A stretch of 64,000 nt of DNA from Oceanospirillum sanctuarii (GTDB lineage Bacteria; Pseudomonadota; Gammaproteobacteria; Pseudomonadales; Halomonadaceae). Below are positions 28,728-38,661 of the stretch, one piece after another. The stretch lies in assembly GCF_002150805.1 (NCBI RefSeq), contig NZ_MTBA01000004.1, forward strand, positions 372,001-436,000, in the 5' to 3' direction. A program made the translations under genes and the position numbers. The notes below the pieces were generated by a model that saw only the letters and a list, made by a program, of their open reading frames with translations, was not told the DNA's origin and did no database searches. Within the stretch, counting starts at the first letter, position 1; each line of letters begins with the position of its first letter.

Positions 28728-28873
28728 GTGATTGTCTGAAATCGAGCCTGCAAGTTTACACTATTGTGCCCCCGGGCTGAACGCAAAACACCGCAACATG
28801 AATGCAAGACCATCCGGATTGATTCGGGTCATCCATTTTGCATACCTTGTTACCCAACGACTGCTTATCTCGC

Positions 28874-28933
28874 CTGAGAGTACCTATCTTATTCTGAGAG
28901 TACCTACCTCACTCTGAGATGAGCTATCTCAAT
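28874..28933. repeat. Three 20-bp tandem repeats at the comEC 3' end
   Basis: Units 28874-28893, 28894-28913 and 28914-28933 begin CTGAGAG/CTGAGAT and share ACCTA(T/C)CT-like cores; copies 1 and 2 differ at three positions, copy 3 is more diverged. The third unit overlaps the last comEC codons and its stop. Confidence 0.75.
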
Positions 28934-31362
28934 TTACGCCAAAGCCAACGCTCAGGAATTTGCTCTCTCTGGCTCAGCAACTCCCAACGACCATCACCGG
29001 TCAAATCTTTGAGTCTGATACCACCAAGATCCGCCGTGTTGTACTCCCGATAAAATAAAGGAAAGCCGCCAAAGTTAATGTTTCTTTTTGAATCCGGCAG
29101 AACAGATCGGAGATAAGCCAAGCGGTGCTGGACTTTTCTGGCCGGATGCCCATAACTGTTCCGGTAACCCGCTGAATAGATCACGCCTTCCGGTGAAACG
29201 GCTGACAGGAAAGCCAGACTATTGCCTCCTGCACTCCCATGGTGACTGGCGACCAACCAACGAGCCGTAAGATCCTGCCCTGATGACAATAGCCACTGCT
29301 CAGCTTTCACATCAATATCTCCCGTCAGTAAAATACTTTGCATCGGTTGTTTTGATGATTGAATCCTGAGTACACAGGAGCGCTCGTTATCTGAGATGCT
29401 CTGTACCCTCATCATCTTTTGTGGAGGGTAAAGCACTTCAGTAAGAACCTCTCCCCAACGCCACTTTTGCCCCTGAAAGCAAGCCGATATGGGAAGACCT
29501 TCATCAAAAATTCTCTCTGGCTGACCAGCTAATACTTTGGCGCTTAGTGGCAATAAATCCCCAAGCCCACCGGCATGATCCTTATCATCATGACTGATCA
29601 CCAAGAGATCGATATCACGATCTTCAGAAGCTAATCTTGGCGGCAGAAGCATTGAAACAGGCGCGAAACCTGAACGAAATACGGGCCCCGAATCGTAAAC
29701 CAGAAGCTGACCGTTAATATTCACTGCTACCGCCAGCCCCTGACCAACATCAAGGACTTCAATCTCAAATATCTCCTCTTCCATAGCAGCCTTATTACTA
29801 CCCTGATCAGCGATAGCAACGAGAAGAGCCATCGAGACCACCGCCCTGCCCGGCAAAGACGGCAAAGCCCAAATCAGGGCGAACAGCAGTAATAACCCGT
29901 AAAACCAAACTGAAAACTCCGGCACACCAAAACCGTAGACCAGGCCTACGTCCAATAGCTGCCAGAAAATATGTTCTAACCCTCCCAGCAAAAATGCGAA
30001 CAGGGATTCCAGCCAGGTAAAAGGTGACAACGCCATGAACAGAGCAACGGGCAAAATAAGAAGTGAAACCAGGGGGATTGCGACCAGATTAACCAACCCT
30101 GAAATCAGATCCGGAGTATTCAGCCAGAAGTGCTGCAAAGGCAACAACCCCGCCATCAAGACCAACTGAATCCTGATAAAGAGTCCCAAATGCCTGTCAC
30201 CAGAAACCAACATAAGCAGTAAAGCTACCGCCCAAACGCTGTAATAGAACCCCGGCCGCAACAGATAAATCGGTTGCACGATCAGCAAGAAAGTTACGGC
30301 AACGATCAGAATCCTGAAGGGTGAAACCATAATCCCTTTGGCCCGCATCAGAATAAATAACAAAACCATCAAAAGGGCACGGGATACAGCAACCCCTGAC
30401 GGCCAAATCAGAAGCATGGGCAGCAGAAGAAAAACCGGTGTAAAGAGTAGAAACAGTCTCTGCCAGTACCGATCAACAGGTAAAAGTCTTGATATAAAAG
30501 AAAGCAGAAGCCAACCGGCTCCCAAGAGAACACCCAGATGCAAACCGGAAACCACTACAAGATGCACAGTTCCGGTTTGCTGTAATAATCGCCAATGTTC
30601 TGGTGACAAGGAATCGCTTTGACCGGTCAGAAGCGTAGACGCCAAAGGCAACCCGAGAGCATGAGCCTCCTCTTCAAAGACCGACACCCAAGTGTTTTGC
30701 CACCGCCGCCACGCATTAGCTTGTTCAAGACGGACGCTTTTCTCATCGCCTCTCACATAACCACGAGCCATCACCCCTTTCGCCAACTGCAATAGTCGGT
30801 ATCGGCTTTGCCCCCGATTCACAAAACCTCTAATCGGATAGAGACGAACGCTAAACTGCCATTCCTCTCCTGACTTTGCATGAACAAGAGTGGAATTTTT
30901 CCGGGTAAGTGTTTGAGCAGAGGTACTCTTTTGAGAAGGTGAACTGAAATATCGATTAAGGATCACTTCGCCGGTAAACCCGCACCCTACGGCCAAATCA
31001 GATTCAACTGACGCTATCTTATCTCCCTGAGATGGCGATGCGATCAGGCAGTGATCAACACGAAACCGGATCTGCTGTTGAGACTCAGATTGCTGCAGAA
31101 CATCAACAACTTCGCCACGGGTCAGCAACGTCTGTCCATGAAGGGTTTCCGGAAGAGAATTATCAAATATGACAGCCAGATACACGTTTGCATACAGATA
31201 CGCTAGAATGCCAACCCCTGTAGCAACCGATATCCGACAGGTTCGGTATCGCCTGAAAAGTGAAAAGGCTACAAAGGCCAGCAAAATTGCGGCTTCAGTG
31301 GGCGGCCAGTCATCATCCATCAGACCAGCCACAACCCCAAAAATAACAACAATAAACCACAT
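28924..31362 (-). CDS. comEC: DNA-internalisation competence protein ComEC/Rec2
   Basis: 812 residues from ATG 31362, which has a strong AGGAGG site; an upstream frame to 31470 is less likely. N-terminal membrane helices and DUF4131-like region, a central competence domain with many helices (LVVVSGLHLGVLLGAGWLL), and a C-terminal metallo-beta-lactamase domain (VLDVGQGLAVAV, SHDDKDHAGGLG, LVASHHGSAGGNS). Forms the inner-membrane channel for single-stranded DNA in natural transformation; the lactamase-like domain may degrade the other strand. Divergent from the DUF2062 gene. Confidence 0.93.
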   Translation of the reverse strand: MWFIVVIFGVVAGLMDDDWPPTEAAILLAFVAFSLFRRYRTCRISVATGVGILAYLYANVYLAVIFDNSLPETLHGQTLLTRGEVVDVLQQSESQQQIRFRVDHCLIASPSQGDKIASVESDLAVGCGFTGEVILNRYFSSPSQKSTSAQTLTRKNSTLVHAKSGEEWQFSVRLYPIRGFVNRGQSRYRLLQLAKGVMARGYVRGDEKSVRLEQANAWRRWQNTWVSVFEEEAHALGLPLASTLLTGQSDSLSPEHWRLLQQTGTVHLVVVSGLHLGVLLGAGWLLLSFISRLLPVDRYWQRLFLLFTPVFLLLPMLLIWPSGVAVSRALLMVLLFILMRAKGIMVSPFRILIVAVTFLLIVQPIYLLRPGFYYSVWAVALLLMLVSGDRHLGLFIRIQLVLMAGLLPLQHFWLNTPDLISGLVNLVAIPLVSLLILPVALFMALSPFTWLESLFAFLLGGLEHIFWQLLDVGLVYGFGVPEFSVWFYGLLLLFALIWALPSLPGRAVVSMALLVAIADQGSNKAAMEEEIFEIEVLDVGQGLAVAVNINGQLLVYDSGPVFRSGFAPVSMLLPPRLASEDRDIDLLVISHDDKDHAGGLGDLLPLSAKVLAGQPERIFDEGLPISACFQGQKWRWGEVLTEVLYPPQKMMRVQSISDNERSCVLRIQSSKQPMQSILLTGDIDVKAEQWLLSSGQDLTARWLVASHHGSAGGNSLAFLSAVSPEGVIYSAGYRNSYGHPARKVQHRLAYLRSVLPDSKRNINFGGFPLFYREYNTADLGGIRLKDLTGDGRWELLSQREQIPERWLWRKLR

Positions 31363-31463
31363 CGACCTGACCTCCTGTCCGGATGATGTTTTTTTGACCT
31401 TAGTCTCTAGAGCCAAGGTCGAATATGTGGATAATGATCCGCTCTCAGAAGGTGAGCCCAAAT

Positions 31464-32018
31464 ATGCCAAGACGTATCATCAAGAAATACATGCCCGATC
31501 CTAAAAAGCTGCAGGAGCAGAAGTCTCTGCGCTTTCTTGGCAAACTTCTTGAAGATCCGGGTCTGCTGCATCTGACCCGACGCTCCGTGGCCAATGCCTT
31601 TATGGTAGGCATTTTTTTCGCGTTTATCCCTGTTCCGTTTCAGATGGTACTGGCAGCAGCCGGTGCCATGCTGCTGCACTGTAACCTTCCGATCTCCGTC
31701 GGTCTGGTTTGGATAACCAACCCGGTGACCATGCCTGTAATGTTTTACGGAACCTATCTGGTTGGCGCCTGGATTTTAGGTGTGGAAGCGCAGCCTATGC
31801 CCGATGAGCTAACCCTTGAATGGCTGGGACAACTTCTCAACGATGCCTGGCTGCCTCTCTATCTGGGCTCTGCTGTTGTCGGTGTGATTATGGCGATACT
31901 GAGCAATATCGGTATCCGACTGTTGTGGCGCTGGCATGTGAGCAAAAGCTGGAAAAGCCGAAAAGGTCGCCTGCATATCCTGAGCAAGCCCAAAACCGAC
32001 ACTGACGACAAACACTAA
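31464..32018 (+). CDS. DUF2062 membrane protein
   Basis: 184 residues from ATG 31464 (MPRRIIKKYMPDPKKL). Three or more hydrophobic helices: ANAFMVGIFFAFIPVPFQMV, ISVGLVWITNPVTMPVMFYG, and ~140-160. The NPVTMP turn is typical of DUF2062. The same gene sits between comEC and lolC in Pseudomonas. Function unknown. Closed by the terminator at 32056-32096. Confidence 0.85.
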   Translation: MPRRIIKKYMPDPKKLQEQKSLRFLGKLLEDPGLLHLTRRSVANAFMVGIFFAFIPVPFQMVLAAAGAMLLHCNLPISVGLVWITNPVTMPVMFYGTYLVGAWILGVEAQPMPDELTLEWLGQLLNDAWLPLYLGSAVVGVIMAILSNIGIRLLWRWHVSKSWKSRKGRLHILSKPKTDTDDKH

Positions 32019-32055
32019 ATTATTTTAGCAGCACAGATGGTTCCGGATTCAAATC

Positions 32056-32096
32056 AAAAAGGCCTGATCAGAATACTCTGATCAGGCCTTTTTTTA
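32056..32096. terminator. Bidirectional terminator between DUF2062 gene and pldA
   Basis: AAAAAGGCCTGATCAGA and TCTGATCAGGCCTTTTTT, a long stem with a 5-nt loop. Confidence 0.88.
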
Positions 32097-32122
32097 CGCT
32101 ATTTATTCACAGCGATTAGCCG

Positions 32123-33127
32123 CTAAAGGATATCGTTGATGGATATCCCCAACCCTATCCGGTTGGTATAAGTATCATAATCCGCCAACGTATCGCCGTA
32201 ACCGGTTCGCAGCAACAGATAACCTTTATAGCGCTCTCCCGCTAAGGGAAAACTCCAGCTGAATTGAGTGTTTCCCCGGGAAAAGTCACTTTCGATATGG
32301 TTTCGCATCCGAAAGGTCAGCACATGGTCTGACTTGGTATAAGCCATACCCAGCTCCGTCAACCCAACGTAATTTCTAATATCAGGATTGTCATCTTCTG
32401 AGGCAGGCTCAGGAATCCGATGCCAGCGCTTAAGAGCAATCCCCCAGTTACCGCTGGCAAAGAACACCTCGGCAAACAGTCGATTCCAGCTGCGGGAAAA
32501 ATCGCCTCCCTGACCATTGGATTGATGATTAATACCCAGCGTAAAGCCTTCCAGTTTCAGGTCACTCAGCAGTGGCTGATTCAGACTCATGCCGTAGATC
32601 AGCTCAGGCTCGTACATGGTTTCCCGAAAGGGAGCCGACTCCTGATAGAGCTGCCAATAAGACTGCTGGGTATAAGCTGCGATCAGAGCGTCATTTTTAC
32701 TGAAGATACCGGTATCAACAGGAAACTTGAGACTAATCTGAAACTGGGTTTCCACAGGGCCGTACTCCGCATCCCGAAACCGGGCCGACTGGTTATAGCC
32801 ACTGTAATAACTGACGGGCAGAAAATAGTTGGCTTTATACGGCAAAAATACCAAGGGGTTCTCTGCCAGCTCCATCTCCCGTTCAGCCCGTTTGCGCATA
32901 GCGGAAGGAGGATTAAACAGCTCGATGGCTGTGTTCTCCATCTGCTCAGCCATACGCAGGCGCTCCTGCTCTTCGGCTGATAGCACTTCTGCATTTTTCT
33001 GATCAGTGGTTTTCTGGTCAGTGCTACTCAGCAAAACATCCTGGCTTTCATCGTCAGCAAGCGCACTTACCGATAAAGAAATGACCAAAGCCCCCAGCAG
33101 AGGCTTCAGGTATCTTTTCTCAGCCAT
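32123..33127 (-). CDS. pldA: Outer-membrane phospholipase A
   Basis: 334 residues from ATG 33127 (MAEKRYLKPLLGALVISLSV), one base after the lolD stop. A signal peptide ends near SALADD. The active site is in GINHQSNGQGGDFSRSWNRL: His and Ser of the OMPLA triad with the usual NHxSNG spacing. Beta-barrel strands alternate to the end (IGLGISINDIL). Hydrolyses phospholipids that reach the outer leaflet when membrane asymmetry is lost. An N-terminal acidic stretch of ~50 residues precedes the barrel. Confidence 0.9.
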   Translation of the reverse strand: MAEKRYLKPLLGALVISLSVSALADDESQDVLLSSTDQKTTDQKNAEVLSAEEQERLRMAEQMENTAIELFNPPSAMRKRAEREMELAENPLVFLPYKANYFLPVSYYSGYNQSARFRDAEYGPVETQFQISLKFPVDTGIFSKNDALIAAYTQQSYWQLYQESAPFRETMYEPELIYGMSLNQPLLSDLKLEGFTLGINHQSNGQGGDFSRSWNRLFAEVFFASGNWGIALKRWHRIPEPASEDDNPDIRNYVGLTELGMAYTKSDHVLTFRMRNHIESDFSRGNTQFSWSFPLAGERYKGYLLLRTGYGDTLADYDTYTNRIGLGISINDIL

Positions 33128-33128
33128 A

Positions 33129-33860
33129 TCAGGCACCAGCCATCTCTTTCGGCTGCTCAACTAACTGCCCCTGATCCAGCTTCAGCACACGATCCATACG
33201 CTGCGCCAGCGCCATATCATGGGTTACGGTGATAAAGCAGGTCTGATGCTCTTTACCGATCTCCAGCATCAGCTGATTGACTGATTCAGCAGTATTCGGG
33301 TCCAGGTTACCGGTAGGTTCATCGAGCAGTACACAAGCTGGCTCTCCGACCAAAGCCCGGGCAATCGCCACACGCTGACGCTCACCACCAGACAACTCCG
33401 CAGGTTTGTGATCCACACGGTGCCCCAAACCAACCCGCTCCAAAAGAGCCATTGCACGGGGCATAACCGCTTTACGCTTCTCACCCCGAATCAGCATCGG
33501 CATAAGCACATTTTCCAGTGCGGTAAACTCCGGCAGCAGATGATGCAGCTGATAGACAAAACCGAGGCTTCGGTTTCGGAACAAGCCCAATTCAGCGTCT
33601 GACAACTTGGCCAGCGCCTTGCCGTCAATGGTCACATCACCGGAAGTCGGTTTATCCAAACCACCCAACAGATGCAGCAGAGTGGTTTTGCCGGAACCGG
33701 AACTACCGACAATGGCGATACGCTCTCCGCGATAGGCGCTGAAATTCAGCTGATTCAGTACCTGTACCTTTTCCGGGCCGTTAACGTATTCCATCGACAG
33801 ATCGGTACACTGCAGCACAGCCTGCCCGTTATCAGCCTGATTCATCGCTTCATTACTCAT
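33129..33860 (-). CDS. lolD: Lipoprotein-releasing ABC transporter ATPase LolD
   Basis: 243 residues from ATG 33860, overlapping the lolC stop by eight bases. Walker [20 protein letters not shown], signature [17 protein letters not shown], Walker [15 protein letters not shown]-loop TVTHDMAL. Drives extraction of outer-membrane lipoproteins from the inner membrane together with the adjacent permease. Confidence 0.95.
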   Translation of the reverse strand: MSNEAMNQADNGQAVLQCTDLSMEYVNGPEKVQVLNQLNFSAYRGERIAIVGSSGSGKTTLLHLLGGLDKPTSGDVTIDGKALAKLSDAELGLFRNRSLGFVYQLHHLLPEFTALENVLMPMLIRGEKRKAVMPRAMALLERVGLGHRVDHKPAELSGGERQRVAIARALVGEPACVLLDEPTGNLDPNTAESVNQLMLEIGKEHQTCFITVTHDMALAQRMDRVLKLDQGQLVEQPKEMAGA

Positions 33861-35094
33861 AACGCAGTGCCTCCGCAGGTTGAATGCGGGACGCACGCCA
33901 CGCAGGGTATAAAGTCGACAGGAAGCTCATCACAAAAGCAGAACCGGTAATTACCGCTACATCATCCCAACGAAGTTCCGATGGCAGGTAGCTGATAAAG
34001 TAAACATTGCTGTCCAGGAACTGGATACCCAGCAGATGCTCAACCCATGCAACAAAATCACTGACGTTCAGGGCGGCCAGCACACCAAGTCCCGTACCGA
34101 TCAGGGTGCCGGTTAAGCCGATCACAACCCCCTGCACCATAAAGATTCCCATAATGGTGGCAGGTGTTGCTCCAAGAGTTCGCAAAATCGCAATATCGCC
34201 TTGCTTATCCGTCACCACCATCACCAGCGTGGAAACAATATTGAACGCCGCCACCGCGATCACAATCATCAGCAGCAGGCCGATCATGCGCTTTTCCATC
34301 TGGATCGCCTGAAACAGGTTGCCGTGGGTGCGCGTCCAGTCACTACCACGCATATAGGACGGCAGTTCCTGGAGCTGATTCCAGACCACCTCACGGGCTT
34401 TAAACAGATCATCCAGCTGCAAACGCAGACCGTGAATATCTTTATCCAGACGCATCAGAGTCTGCATATCTTCGATATGGGCAACAGCCAGATTGCTGTC
34501 CAGCTCCGCACCAACACTAAAAAGTCCCACTACGGTAAAGCGCTTCATACGGGGGAAAACACCGGCTGGCGTAATTGAGGCCTCGGGAATCATCAGGGTG
34601 ACTTTGTCGCCAACACCGACACCAATAAAGCGCGCCAGCAGATCCCCCATGATGATGCCAAACTCACCGGGCTTCAGATCATCCATCGAGCCTGCCACCA
34701 TGTGATCCTTCATGATGGACACCTTGCCTTCCAGCTCCGGCATCACACCATTAACCAGCGCACCACGGACATACCCACGATGGGTAAACATGCCTTGCGC
34801 TTTGACATAAGGAACAGCAGCCTGAATGTGCTCATTCTGTTCCAGCTTTTCCGCTATCTCCGGCCAGTTCTGAAACCCACTTTGAGAGCTGATGGTCGCA
34901 TGGGGCACCATACCCAAAATGCGCTGGCGTAGTTCACGGTCAAAGCCGTTCATGACAGACAACACCAGAATCAGCACCGCCACGCCAAGGGTCAAACCCA
35001 GCATCGAGGTTAAAGAGATAAAGGAGATAAAGTGGTTGCGCCGTTTGGCGCGGGTGTAGCGTAAACCGATAAAAAAGGGAATCTTGTCTAACAT
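33853..35094 (-). CDS. lolC: Lipoprotein-releasing permease LolC/LolE family
   Basis: 413 residues. One helix at ~25-48, a large periplasmic domain, then three helices (~265-290, ~310-340, ~375-400), the MacB/FtsX-type layout. [20 protein letters not shown] at the N-terminus is typical. Only one permease gene accompanies lolD here, rather than the lolC-lolD-lolE arrangement; it may act as a homodimer (LolF-type) or pair with a gene elsewhere. Confidence 0.9.
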   Translation of the reverse strand: MLDKIPFFIGLRYTRAKRRNHFISFISLTSMLGLTLGVAVLILVLSVMNGFDRELRQRILGMVPHATISSQSGFQNWPEIAEKLEQNEHIQAAVPYVKAQGMFTHRGYVRGALVNGVMPELEGKVSIMKDHMVAGSMDDLKPGEFGIIMGDLLARFIGVGVGDKVTLMIPEASITPAGVFPRMKRFTVVGLFSVGAELDSNLAVAHIEDMQTLMRLDKDIHGLRLQLDDLFKAREVVWNQLQELPSYMRGSDWTRTHGNLFQAIQMEKRMIGLLLMIVIAVAAFNIVSTLVMVVTDKQGDIAILRTLGATPATIMGIFMVQGVVIGLTGTLIGTGLGVLAALNVSDFVAWVEHLLGIQFLDSNVYFISYLPSELRWDDVAVITGSAFVMSFLSTLYPAWRASRIQPAEALRYE

Positions 35095-35541
35095 CTTGTC
35101 CGACTCGGGCTGCGGCTATCACTCAAAGTTGAGTTCGAGCCTGGCTTCTACTTAGCCAGCATTCATGTATGAGCATCACCACACCAGTGAATCAACTCGC
35201 TAACAGTCTGTTTTTCGGGGGCTAATCATACGCTAAATGCCCCATCATCCGCTAATTGTGCCATTTTTTTCGCAGGCTATTGCTGCTGTTTTGTTACCCG
35301 TGCCGGTTGCATCACCGGCAGCAACTAACAAACACAGCCACAAGGCATAAATAGCGCTGGACAAAGTGACATTCTCTGCTAAATTCCAGCCCCAAAATGG
35401 ACCGGAACCTCAAAGATATACATCATGAGCGTCTATGACATAAAGGCTCGGCACAAGTTTCGGATCGCAAAGACAAAATCAGGTAGCCAGCCTCCTGATC
35501 TATCCTTAATTTCATCTTTAAACGTGAAGGTATCGCCACTG
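35095..35541. other. 447-bp intergenic region between lolC and aguA
   Basis: Divergent promoters must lie here. A candidate for aguA is TGGACA (35358-35363), 16-bp spacer, TAAATT (35380-35385). A small GC hairpin (TGCCGGT/ACCGGCA, 35301-35320) lies upstream. An in-frame ATG at 35425 could extend AguA by 39 residues but has no ribosome site. Confidence 0.4.
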
Positions 35542-36621
35542 ATGAGCATCGCTTCAGACTCTCAAGCATCAGACTGCACAACAACTTCCGGACGCTATCA
35601 GCTGCTGCCGGAATGGGCACCGCAAAGCGGTGTTATGCTGACCTGGCCCCATGCCAACAGCGACTGGGCTCCTTTTCTGACGCAGGTTGAACCGGTGTTT
35701 TATCAGATCGCTGAAGCGGTTGCCCGTCGTGAAAAAGTGCTGATCACTGTATCCAGCGAAGCCAAAAAGCAGGAAGTGATGGCGCACTTTGCCAAGCTGA
35801 ATCTTGAAGCACAGCTCAATGTTTTCGTTCAGGACACCAACGACACCTGGGCACGGGATCATGGTCCGATTACCGTTATCAAAGATGACAAGCCACTACT
35901 GCTGGACTTCACCTTTAACGGCTGGGGCGACAAGTTTGATGCTCAGCTGGATACCGAGCTGAATGCCAAGCTGGCAGCAGAAAAAGCCTTTGCCTGTGAA
36001 CTGGAAACCATCGATCTGGTACTGGAAGGCGGCAGCATCGAAGCTGACGGTTACGGCACTCTGCTGACCACCAGCGAATGCCTGCTGGCTCCAACCCGCA
36101 ACCCATCTATGGATAAAGCCGCTATCGAAGCCCTGCTGAGCGAGAAATTCGGCCTGAACCGTATTCTGTGGCTGGATCACGGCTATCTGGCCGGTGATGA
36201 CACCGACAGCCATGTGGATACGCTTGCACGCCTGTGTGATCCTCACACTATCGCTTATGTTCAGTGCGATGATGAAGCCGATGAACACTACGCGGCACTG
36301 AAAGCGATGGAAGATCAGCTGAAAAGCTTTACTGACTATCAGGGCAACCCGTACAAACTGGTGCCACTGCCGATGGCCGAGCCTTGTTTCAGTGAAGAGG
36401 GTGATCGTCTGCCTTCCACCTATGCAAACTTCCTGATTATTAACGGTGCGGTACTACTGCCGATCTATGGTGATGAAGCACTGGATCAGAAAGCGATCAG
36501 CCAGATGCAGATCGCCTTCCCGAACCATGACATTATCGCAATCAACTGCCGCCCGATTGTTGAACAGTATGGCAGCCTGCACTGCCTGACCATGCAACTG
36601 CCTGAAGGAGTTCTGGCCTGA
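35542..36621 (+). CDS. aguA: Agmatine deiminase
   Basis: 359 residues from ATG 35542. Converts agmatine to N-carbamoylputrescine. Guanidino-modifying fold: LLPEWAPQSGVMLTWPHANS (N-terminus), DTNDTWARDHGP, LEGGSIEADGYGTLL, LDHGYLAGDDTDSHVDTLAR and the catalytic cysteine in YGSLHCLTMQLP near the C-terminus. The start overlaps nothing; the stop overlaps aguB (TGATG), so the pair is coupled. Confidence 0.93.
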   Translation: MSIASDSQASDCTTTSGRYQLLPEWAPQSGVMLTWPHANSDWAPFLTQVEPVFYQIAEAVARREKVLITVSSEAKKQEVMAHFAKLNLEAQLNVFVQDTNDTWARDHGPITVIKDDKPLLLDFTFNGWGDKFDAQLDTELNAKLAAEKAFACELETIDLVLEGGSIEADGYGTLLTTSECLLAPTRNPSMDKAAIEALLSEKFGLNRILWLDHGYLAGDDTDSHVDTLARLCDPHTIAYVQCDDEADEHYAALKAMEDQLKSFTDYQGNPYKLVPLPMAEPCFSEEGDRLPSTYANFLIINGAVLLPIYGDEALDQKAISQMQIAFPNHDIIAINCRPIVEQYGSLHCLTMQLPEGVLA

Positions 36622-37553
36622 TGACATCTTCTGCACCAAGCACAAACAGCAAAACCTTGAAGGTCGGTCTGTTACAACAGCACGCCTTTAACGACAAAGA
36701 GAAAAGTCTGTCCATCAGCGAGCAGGGTCTGCGTGATCTGGCGGCTCAGGGTTGTGAACTGGCCATGCTGCAGGAGCTGCACGCCACGCAGTATTTCTGT
36801 CAGACCGAAGACACCAGCCTGTTTGATCTGGCAGAGCCTTTGGACGGCCCGACCAGTCAGCGCCTGTCTGCACTGGCAAAAGAGCTGAATATGGTGATTG
36901 TTGGCTCTATCTTCGAGAAACGCGCACCGGGTCTGTACCACAACACCTCTGTGGTGTTTGAGAAAGACGGCTCTCTGGCGGGTACTTACCGCAAGATGCA
37001 TATTCCGGATGATCCGGGCTTCTATGAGAAGTTCTACTTCACCCCGGGCGATGCCACCTTTAACGACGGTCGTCCGGGTTTCAGCCCGATTGAAACCAGT
37101 GTGGGTAAACTGGGCGTTCTGGTGTGTTGGGATCAGTGGTATCCGGAAGCCGCCCGCCTGATGGCGATGGCCGGTGCCGAGATTCTGCTCTACCCCACCG
37201 CCATCGGCTGGGATCCGCGTGATGACGCAGACGAGCAAAATCGCCAGAAAGACGCCTGGACACTGATTCAGCGCGCCCACGCTGTTGCCAACGGCCTGCC
37301 GGTAATGGCGGCTAACCGTGTCGGCCATGAAACCGACCCAAGCGGTCAGAGTGATGGTATTCAGTTCTGGGGTGGCAGCTTTATCGCAGGCCCACAAGGT
37401 GAACTGCTGCAACACGCCGGTGAAGACGCCTGTGTACTGGTCGCCACCATCGACAAACAGCGCACCGAAGACACCCGCCGCATCTGGCCGTATTTCCGCG
37501 ACCGCCGGATTGATGCCTACGGGGATCTGACCAAACGGCATCTGACGCCTTAA
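36621..37553 (+). CDS. aguB: N-carbamoylputrescine amidase
   Basis: 310 residues, nitrilase superfamily. Catalytic triad: Glu in AMLQELHATQYFC, Lys in YRKMHIPDDPGFYEKFYF, Cys in LGVLVCWDQWYPEAARL. Completes agmatine to putrescine with release of ammonia and CO2. Coupled to aguA by a one-base overlap. Confidence 0.95.
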   Translation: MTSSAPSTNSKTLKVGLLQQHAFNDKEKSLSISEQGLRDLAAQGCELAMLQELHATQYFCQTEDTSLFDLAEPLDGPTSQRLSALAKELNMVIVGSIFEKRAPGLYHNTSVVFEKDGSLAGTYRKMHIPDDPGFYEKFYFTPGDATFNDGRPGFSPIETSVGKLGVLVCWDQWYPEAARLMAMAGAEILLYPTAIGWDPRDDADEQNRQKDAWTLIQRAHAVANGLPVMAANRVGHETDPSGQSDGIQFWGGSFIAGPQGELLQHAGEDACVLVATIDKQRTEDTRRIWPYFRDRRIDAYGDLTKRHLTP

Positions 37554-37578
37554 ACCCGACGGTTTAGGCCGCGCCAAC

Positions 37579-37615
37579 AAAACGCCCCTTGGAGTGATCC
37601 AAGGGGCGTTTTTAG
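37579..37615. terminator. Bidirectional terminator after aguB
   Basis: AAAACGCCCCTTGGA / TCCAAGGGGCGTTTTT with a short loop, between aguB (+) and the membrane-protein gene at 37640 (-). Confidence 0.88.
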
Positions 37616-37639
37616 TTTTAGGCCGATTTGCGGGAGAAT

Positions 37640-38584
37640 CTAACTAACAGCAGAAGCTCTTTCCGCACAAGCCTGTACTCGAAGTTTTCTAGCCTGAATC
37701 CGATCACTTGATCCCATCATGGCAGGTAATCTTCTATCAAAATTCACTAGCGCATACTCCCCAAAAACACTTCCTTCCGCAGCTTTCACGAAATCGTAAA
37801 GCCGCAGATCATAAGTTGTTCCTGTTGAGTTTAGAGGCTGTCGGAATTTCACATAATAACTAAATTCATAAGCTTGCCTGATCGACCAAAACATATAGCT
37901 TCTATTTTTCTCTAGGGAGTATTTAGCTCTGACTTTACTTCGTTCAAACTTAAATGCATGAACAGCTTTTAGCTGATCTGTAATTCCTAATAACCCTTTT
38001 AGCTTTATAAGATAATCTGCGTATTCATCATATTTCTTCGTACCAGAATGCATCTCAACATTCCGAAATAATTGACTATAAAATCCCCAATAATCGATAA
38101 ATGTATTATTGAAGAATTGCGAGTAATCAAAAGCATTCTTGAGATGCTCCGCTTCTAACTTGAGTTCATCAAATGCTGCAATCAATTCATTAATATGAGC
38201 TAGCTCCAGCTCCTCATTTCTCTGATCCTCGAGAGTAGAAAGTTGTTTCTTCAAACTAACAAAGGCAACGAAAACACCTATTGGAGTTAAAACCCCACCA
38301 AAATAACTACCAAAGTTTGCTAGGGTGGTAACTCCTGAAGATGATTGCATTGCAAAGAGGAAAATGACCAAGAAGAACCCACTTATAGCCAGCAAGCTGC
38401 CGACAAAATTGTCTCGCAGGTAGATCATCAAAAAACCGATAAGAGATGCAAATGCAAAAACTGCTGTAAGAAAATTCGCAGATACAGAAGCAGGGAGTAT
38501 TTCTAGGGTAATAAGAGCTAGAACAGCTCCTCCCCACGCTAAAACGTCATAGCGATTACAAAGCTTTTTTGATGGTTCGGGCAT
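37640..38584 (-). CDS. Membrane protein resembling putative phage abortive-infection (putAbiC-like) proteins
   Basis: 314 residues, AAGGA site before ATG 38584. Three N-terminal helices (~14-32, ~37-55, ~62-80), then NFGSYFGGVLTPIGVFVAFV, a fourth hydrophobic stretch, running into a long helix SLKKQLSTLEDQRNEELELA and a ~200-residue cytoplasmic helical domain rich in aromatics. The 'FGxxFGGxLxPI... then K/QLxxxE' turn resembles proteins annotated as putative phage abortive infection (putAbiC). Its coding sequence is visibly more AT-rich than aguAB and the cyclase next door, suggesting acquisition. Function not demonstrated; the family match is by eye. Confidence 0.55.
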   Translation of the reverse strand: MPEPSKKLCNRYDVLAWGGAVLALITLEILPASVSANFLTAVFAFASLIGFLMIYLRDNFVGSLLAISGFFLVIFLFAMQSSSGVTTLANFGSYFGGVLTPIGVFVAFVSLKKQLSTLEDQRNEELELAHINELIAAFDELKLEAEHLKNAFDYSQFFNNTFIDYWGFYSQLFRNVEMHSGTKKYDEYADYLIKLKGLLGITDQLKAVHAFKFERSKVRAKYSLEKNRSYMFWSIRQAYEFSYYVKFRQPLNSTGTTYDLRLYDFVKAAEGSVFGEYALVNFDRRLPAMMGSSDRIQARKLRVQACAERASAVS

Positions 38585-38630
38585 AGTTGTCCTTAACTTT
38601 ATGTTCTCAACTGTCCGCAGTGGAACAAAA

Positions 38631-38658
38631 TTGACAAAACGTAGCGTCCGTCTAGAAT
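38631..38658 (+). promoter_or_regulatory. Sigma-70 promoter of the small RNA
   Basis: Consensus TTGACA, 16-bp spacer, TAGAAT. Predicted transcription start around 38662-38666, exactly where the structured RNA begins. Confidence 0.7.
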
Positions 38659-38661
38659 GGC

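Noticed and set aside
28732-28917. 61-residue frame between exbB and comEC
   Set aside because: Runs through the 20-bp tandem repeats; no ribosome site.
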